DNA of 17,230 nucleotides. It comes from Anaerolineae bacterium (GTDB taxonomy: Bacteria; Chloroflexota; Anaerolineae; 4572-78; J111). Under the pieces are notes generated by a model. It was given only the letters and a program-made list of their open reading frames with translations. It ran no database searches and had not been told where the DNA came from. Where the stretch lies: assembly GCA_020433835.1 (NCBI GenBank), contig JAGRBY010000065.1, positions 1-17,230 of the forward strand, written 5' to 3'. A program made the translations under genes and the position numbers. Position 1 is the first letter of the stretch, and each line of letters begins with the position of its first letter. This document shows positions 14,391 through 17,230 of the stretch, in pieces.

Positions 14391-16231
14391 GACGCGGTAG
14401 CGCTTTTGCGACGGCGTCCGGCAGTGGGACACAGGATGTGCCCGATGTCGGCGTACCGACCTGGAAATTTATTTGGGGGCTGATCCGCTTCCGTCCCTGG
14501 CATTTTTTATTCAACAACCTGGCGCTGACAGGCCGCATGCTCGGTCTGTTGATGATGGGCCTTATCACCCGCGAGTTCTTTAACCTGCTGACCGGCGAGG
14601 CCGACGCGGGCTTCACCTTGCCCACGCTGATCGCCCTGATTCTTGTCAGCGCCGTAGGGCGAATGGGCGGCTTTTGGGGGACGGTGCGCATGAACCGGCC
14701 CTTTACATACCACAACCACACCTTGCTGCACAAAAATCTTATGGAACGCATCCTGGAACGACCGGGTGCGCGGGCGCTGCCGGAGTCACCCGGCGAGGCC
14801 ATCAGCCGCTTCCGGGGCGATGTCGGCGAGCTGCCCCTCTTTGCGCTGTGGATTAACGACTTACTGGGCAACGCTGTCTTTACCGTCATTGCGGTGGCCC
14901 TTATGCTGTCGATCAACCCCTGGATTACCCTGGTCTCTTTTGGGCCGCTGGTGCTCATTGTCATCGCGGCCAACTCGGCCACCAGCCGCATTCAGGCCTA
15001 TCGCCAGGCCACGCGCCGGGCCAGCGGTAAGGTCACCGGCTTCATTGCCGAAACCTTTGGCGCGGTGCAGGCCATCAAAGTGGCCCGCTCCGAAGACCAC
15101 ATCATCGACCGCTTCGACATCCTCAACGAAAGACGTCGCCAGGCTGCCCTCAAAGACCGCCTCTTCAACGAGCTGCTCGCCTCTATCTTTCAAAACTCCG
15201 GCAACCTGGGTATTAGCATCGTGCTGCTGCTGGCGGCGCAGTCGCTCCAGGCCGGGGCGTTTACGGTGGGCGATTTTGCCCTGTTTGTCTCTTACCTGCA
15301 AACGGTAACGGGCTTTGTCAGCTTCATCGGCTTTGTCTGGGCCCGCTACAAGCAGGCAGGGGTGGCCGTGGGCCGGATGGTGCGACTGCTGCAAGGCGCA
15401 CCGCCGGAAATGCTGGTCAAACCCGGCCCGGTTTACCTCGACGGCCACCTGCCGGACATTCCGTACATCGCCAAAACCGCCGCCGACCGGCTGGAAACGC
15501 TGACCGTCTCCGGCCTATCGTTTCAGTACCCTGACTCGACGCGGGGCATCGAGAATATTAATCTGACGCTCAAGCGGGGCGCGTTCACCGTGGTTACCGG
15601 CCGCATCGGCTCCGGCAAGACCACGCTGCTGCGAGTGCTGCTCGGCCTGCTGCCCCAAGACAGCGGCGAAATCCGCTGGAACGGGCAGAAGGTCGATCAG
15701 CCCTCGACCTTCTTTGTGCCACCGCGCAGCGCCTACACCGCCCAGGTACCGCGCCTGTTCAGCGACACCCTGCGCGAGAACCTGCTGCTCGGCCTACCGG
15801 AGGGGCAGGTCGATTTGAGCCGGGCCATCCACGCCGCCGTGATGGAACAGGACTTGGAAGAGCTAGAGCACGACCTCGACACGCTGATCGGGCCAAAGGG
15901 CGTCAAGCTATCGGGCGGGCAAAACCAACGCTCCGCCGCCGCCCGCATGTTCGCCCGCGAGCCGGAGCTGTTCGTCTTTGATGATCTCTCCAGCGCCCTC
16001 GACGTCGAAACCGAGCGCACCTTGTGGGAGCGCCTCTTCGCCCGGCCCGCCACGCCGACCTGCCTGGTCGTCTCGCACCGCCGCACTGCCCTCCGCCGCG
16101 CCGATCACATCATCGTCCTCAAAAACGGTCGCGTCGAAGCCGAAGGACAATTAGCCGATCTCTTAGAACGCAGCGAGGAGATGCGCCGCTTGTGGGAGGG
16201 CGATGTCGGCCAGAGCAACGGATCGGGGTGA
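14387..16231 (+). CDS. ABC exporter half-transporter, subunit 2 (degenerate Walker B, canonical signature)
   Basis: 614 residues with the same membrane-plus-ATPase layout. The membrane domain starts after a short Gly/Ser/Thr-rich N-terminus; helices run to about 330. ATPase motifs: Walker A GRIGSGKTT (405-413), Q-loop YTAQVPRLFSDTLRENLLLG, canonical signature LSGGQ (508-512), Walker B FVFDDLSSALD where Asp533 replaces the catalytic Glu, and H-loop His564 (VVSHRR). Glu-to-Asp at this place is the classical mark of the degenerate-site subunit of heterodimeric exporters such as TM287/288. The stop is followed by about 110 nt without a clear terminator. Confidence 0.95.
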   Translation: MRRGSAFATASGSGTQDVPDVGVPTWKFIWGLIRFRPWHFLFNNLALTGRMLGLLMMGLITREFFNLLTGEADAGFTLPTLIALILVSAVGRMGGFWGTVRMNRPFTYHNHTLLHKNLMERILERPGARALPESPGEAISRFRGDVGELPLFALWINDLLGNAVFTVIAVALMLSINPWITLVSFGPLVLIVIAANSATSRIQAYRQATRRASGKVTGFIAETFGAVQAIKVARSEDHIIDRFDILNERRRQAALKDRLFNELLASIFQNSGNLGISIVLLLAAQSLQAGAFTVGDFALFVSYLQTVTGFVSFIGFVWARYKQAGVAVGRMVRLLQGAPPEMLVKPGPVYLDGHLPDIPYIAKTAADRLETLTVSGLSFQYPDSTRGIENINLTLKRGAFTVVTGRIGSGKTTLLRVLLGLLPQDSGEIRWNGQKVDQPSTFFVPPRSAYTAQVPRLFSDTLRENLLLGLPEGQVDLSRAIHAAVMEQDLEELEHDLDTLIGPKGVKLSGGQNQRSAAARMFAREPELFVFDDLSSALDVETERTLWERLFARPATPTCLVVSHRRTALRRADHIIVLKNGRVEAEGQLADLLERSEEMRRLWEGDVGQSNGSG

Positions 16232-16340
16232 GGGATAAACTCCACCCGATAGCGGAATTCGCGCTGCGGTCAGAGTAACCCAACCGCCGCATGCCGCAAC
16301 CGGACGGACGATCAGGGATGAGGTTGGCGAAGAGGATATG

Positions 16341-16375
16341 AAGAAAAAGACGCCGAATGTAATACATTCGACGTC
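16341..16375 (-). terminator. Terminator of the tRNA-Arg gene
   Basis: On the minus strand the 12-bp stem (16364-16375 with 16349-16360, one G-T pair, 3-nt loop) is followed by TTTTT (16344-16348). It lies 6 nt past the tRNA 3' end. Confidence 0.85.
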
Positions 16376-16381
16376 TTTAAG

Positions 16382-16454
16382 CACCTCCGGAGGGACTCGA
16401 ACCCCCAACCCTCAGTTCCGAAGACTGATGCTCTATCCATTGAGCTACGGAGGC
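16382..16454 (-). tRNA. tRNA-Arg (anticodon TCG)
   Basis: A 73-nt cloverleaf: acceptor GCCTCCG paired with CGGAGGT (first pair G-U), D-arm AGCTCAATGGATAGAGC, anticodon stem TCAGT/ACTGA with loop CTTCGGA giving anticodon TCG, and T-arm with GGTTCGAGTCC. It decodes CGA and, with U34 modification, other CGN codons. The discriminator is G, and CCA is not encoded (CTT follows), so CCA must be added by the enzyme. Confidence 0.95.
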
Positions 16455-16471
16455 AAAATCTTACAGCCGAT

Positions 16472-16499
16472 ATTATAATTGGCCGGCAGCGGGAGTCAA
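16472..16499 (-). promoter_or_regulatory. Promoter of the tRNA-Arg gene
   Basis: On the minus strand TTGACT (16494-16499), a 16-nt spacer and a perfect TATAAT (16472-16477), 17 nt before the tRNA 5' end. Inverted repeats ACAGCCG (16463-16469) and CGGCTGT (16506-16512) flank it and may be incidental. Confidence 0.8.
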
Positions 16500-16511
16500 A
16501 ATAACCGGCTG

Positions 16512-16874
16512 TTAGTGACTGGCATGAATCAGATTCTTCTGAATCAGCAACCCATGCGCCCGGCGAGCGACTTGCTGGTCGGGCGCACGATCTAGCACCT
16601 CTTGAATGGTTTTACCGGTGACGGCCCAATTCGGCCCCTTTTCCATATAAGTATGCAGCAGATACCCGCCGGGACATTCGTACAGATCGTAGCTATTGAC
16701 CCGCAAAGCAAATCCGTGGCCTTCGACAATCCGCTTGCCTTCAAAAAATACTTTGTTATCCTCGATCCCAATAATTTTGCTTACTTCTTTGATAGCTTGT
16801 TTGATTGTATCAGCCGAGTCATCCGTTAAGAAAATCATGCCCCTGGCTTGCTGAGAATTGGTCGGTATGGTCAT
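16512..16874 (-). CDS. Small protein of unknown function
   Basis: 120 residues, not recognised. No signal peptide or membrane segment. The first half is alternating alpha/beta (DDSADTIKQAIKEVSKIIG, then DNKVFFEGKRI), the middle contains a short strand-rich block with YDLYECPGGYLLHTYMEKG, and the end is helical and basic (QQVARRAHGLLIQKN). A strong AAGGAGG lies about 9 nt before the ATG at 16874, which together with normal composition supports a real gene. It follows the truncated membrane-protein gene by 43 nt and precedes the tRNA promoter. Function cannot be inferred. Confidence 0.75.
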   Translation of the reverse strand: MTIPTNSQQARGMIFLTDDSADTIKQAIKEVSKIIGIEDNKVFFEGKRIVEGHGFALRVNSYDLYECPGGYLLHTYMEKGPNWAVTGKTIQEVLDRAPDQQVARRAHGLLIQKNLIHASH

Positions 16875-16917
16875 GACACAGCGTCCTCCTTATATAATTG
16901 ATAGTCTATGTTTATGA

Positions 16918-17230
16918 TTAAACCGTAGTCGTCAAGCGTTTTTTATAGGTTTGAAACCAGAGCAAACTACCTAAAGCCCCCAAAACAATAATGAGCCCTA
17001 AATTAAATATACTACAAAATGCCCCCATTGTTAAAGTCGTTTGCCAGTATTGGTCAGGGTTCGCCAAAACGCTTTGAAAGATGCCCAGATCGCTAAATTC
17101 AGTGGGCAGTGTTTCCAAATTAGTCACCAAAATGCCGGTCACCAGGCTGGCCAAAATTTGACCGACCATTACCCCCAAGCCGGTCATCCCCCCGGCGATG
17201 ACGCCTCGCCCTAAGTTGCTTTCTAATTTT
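16918..17230 (-). CDS. C-terminal part of a small membrane protein (cut by window edge)
   Basis: The frame stays open from the stop at 16918 to the right edge of the window, with no stop codon upstream of the internal ATG at 17187: the upstream codons read KLESNLGRGVIAGG. The true start therefore lies outside, and an internal start at 17187 would split a membrane helix. Two hydrophobic segments are visible: GVIAGGMTGLGVMVGQILAS (continuing to LVTGIL) and, near the C-terminus, FNLGLIIVLGALGSLLWF, with an extracytoplasmic-looking loop containing acidic and aromatic residues between. The tail YKKRLTTTV is basic, suggesting a cytoplasmic end. Gly-rich repeated helices suit a small integral membrane protein of unassigned family. 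Confidence 0.7.
   Translation of the reverse strand, partial: KLESNLGRGVIAGGMTGLGVMVGQILASLVTGILVTNLETLPTEFSDLGIFQSVLANPDQYWQTTLTMGAFCSIFNLGLIIVLGALGSLLWFQTYKKRLTTTV

Noticed and set aside
13829..15448. Long minus-strand frames (13829-14503, 14326-14991, 14861-15448) opposite the ABC genes
   Set aside because: They are antisense shadows in GC-rich coding DNA: biased composition, no motifs, and the plus-strand genes have complete ATPase signatures.
1..17230. CRISPR array, integrase, phage genes or restriction/defence cluster
   Set aside because: No regularly spaced direct repeats of CRISPR type and no such protein families are present. The toxin-antitoxin pair is the only defence-like element.

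Overview
The window most resembles a chromosomal segment from a member of the Chloroflexota (Anaerolineae/Caldilineae-like), with moderate confidence. The reasons are a long MalT-type LuxR regulator opening with the TKL-x-x-P...LVPRPRL signature, a PAS-only sensor of a style I associate with that phylum, and many short palindromic repeats between genes. Nothing marks it as phage, plasmid or integrative element. No CRISPR array and no intact transposase gene is present.

Layout. 1-2892: a minus-strand multi-PAS signalling protein with a degenerate receiver domain. 3139-4135: a repeat element, a short MOSC-domain protein, a 48-bp perfect palindrome and a strong terminator. 4136-5407: an MFS transporter. 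5533-8544: a second repeat element, a 937-residue MalT-like STAND/LuxR regulator, and a solo repeat core that looks like its terminator. 8655-10719: an aldo/keto reductase, a half-length asparaginase-like protein and a YchJ-type SEC-C protein, all on the plus strand. 10771-12177: a minus-strand group of a higBA-like toxin-antitoxin pair and a lipoprotein. 12606-16231: two overlapping genes for the halves of a heterodimeric ABC exporter. 16341-17230: a minus-strand tRNA-Arg(TCG) with a clear promoter and terminator, a small protein of unknown function, and the C-terminal end of a small membrane protein cut by the window edge.

How it fits together. Most genes appear to be independent short transcription units. 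The real couplings are higB-higA (8-nt overlap), the two ABC half-transporters (4-nt overlap, complementary active-site degeneration) and perhaps the aldo/keto reductase with the asparaginase-like gene (39-nt gap). The most notable non-gene content is repeats: (i) a MITE-like family with TTACGCA ends and an inner GTGAC-W-GTCAC palindrome, seen as two complete and two reduced copies; (ii) palindromes of a GACAAA...TTTGTC style, one a perfect 48-mer and two combined in a cruciform; (iii) a GGAGATT-type short tandem repeat, one copy of which folds into a long hairpin ending against the ribosome binding site of the ABC operon. I see no clearly new multi-gene system. The repeat families and their placement at gene ends and starts are the best leads.
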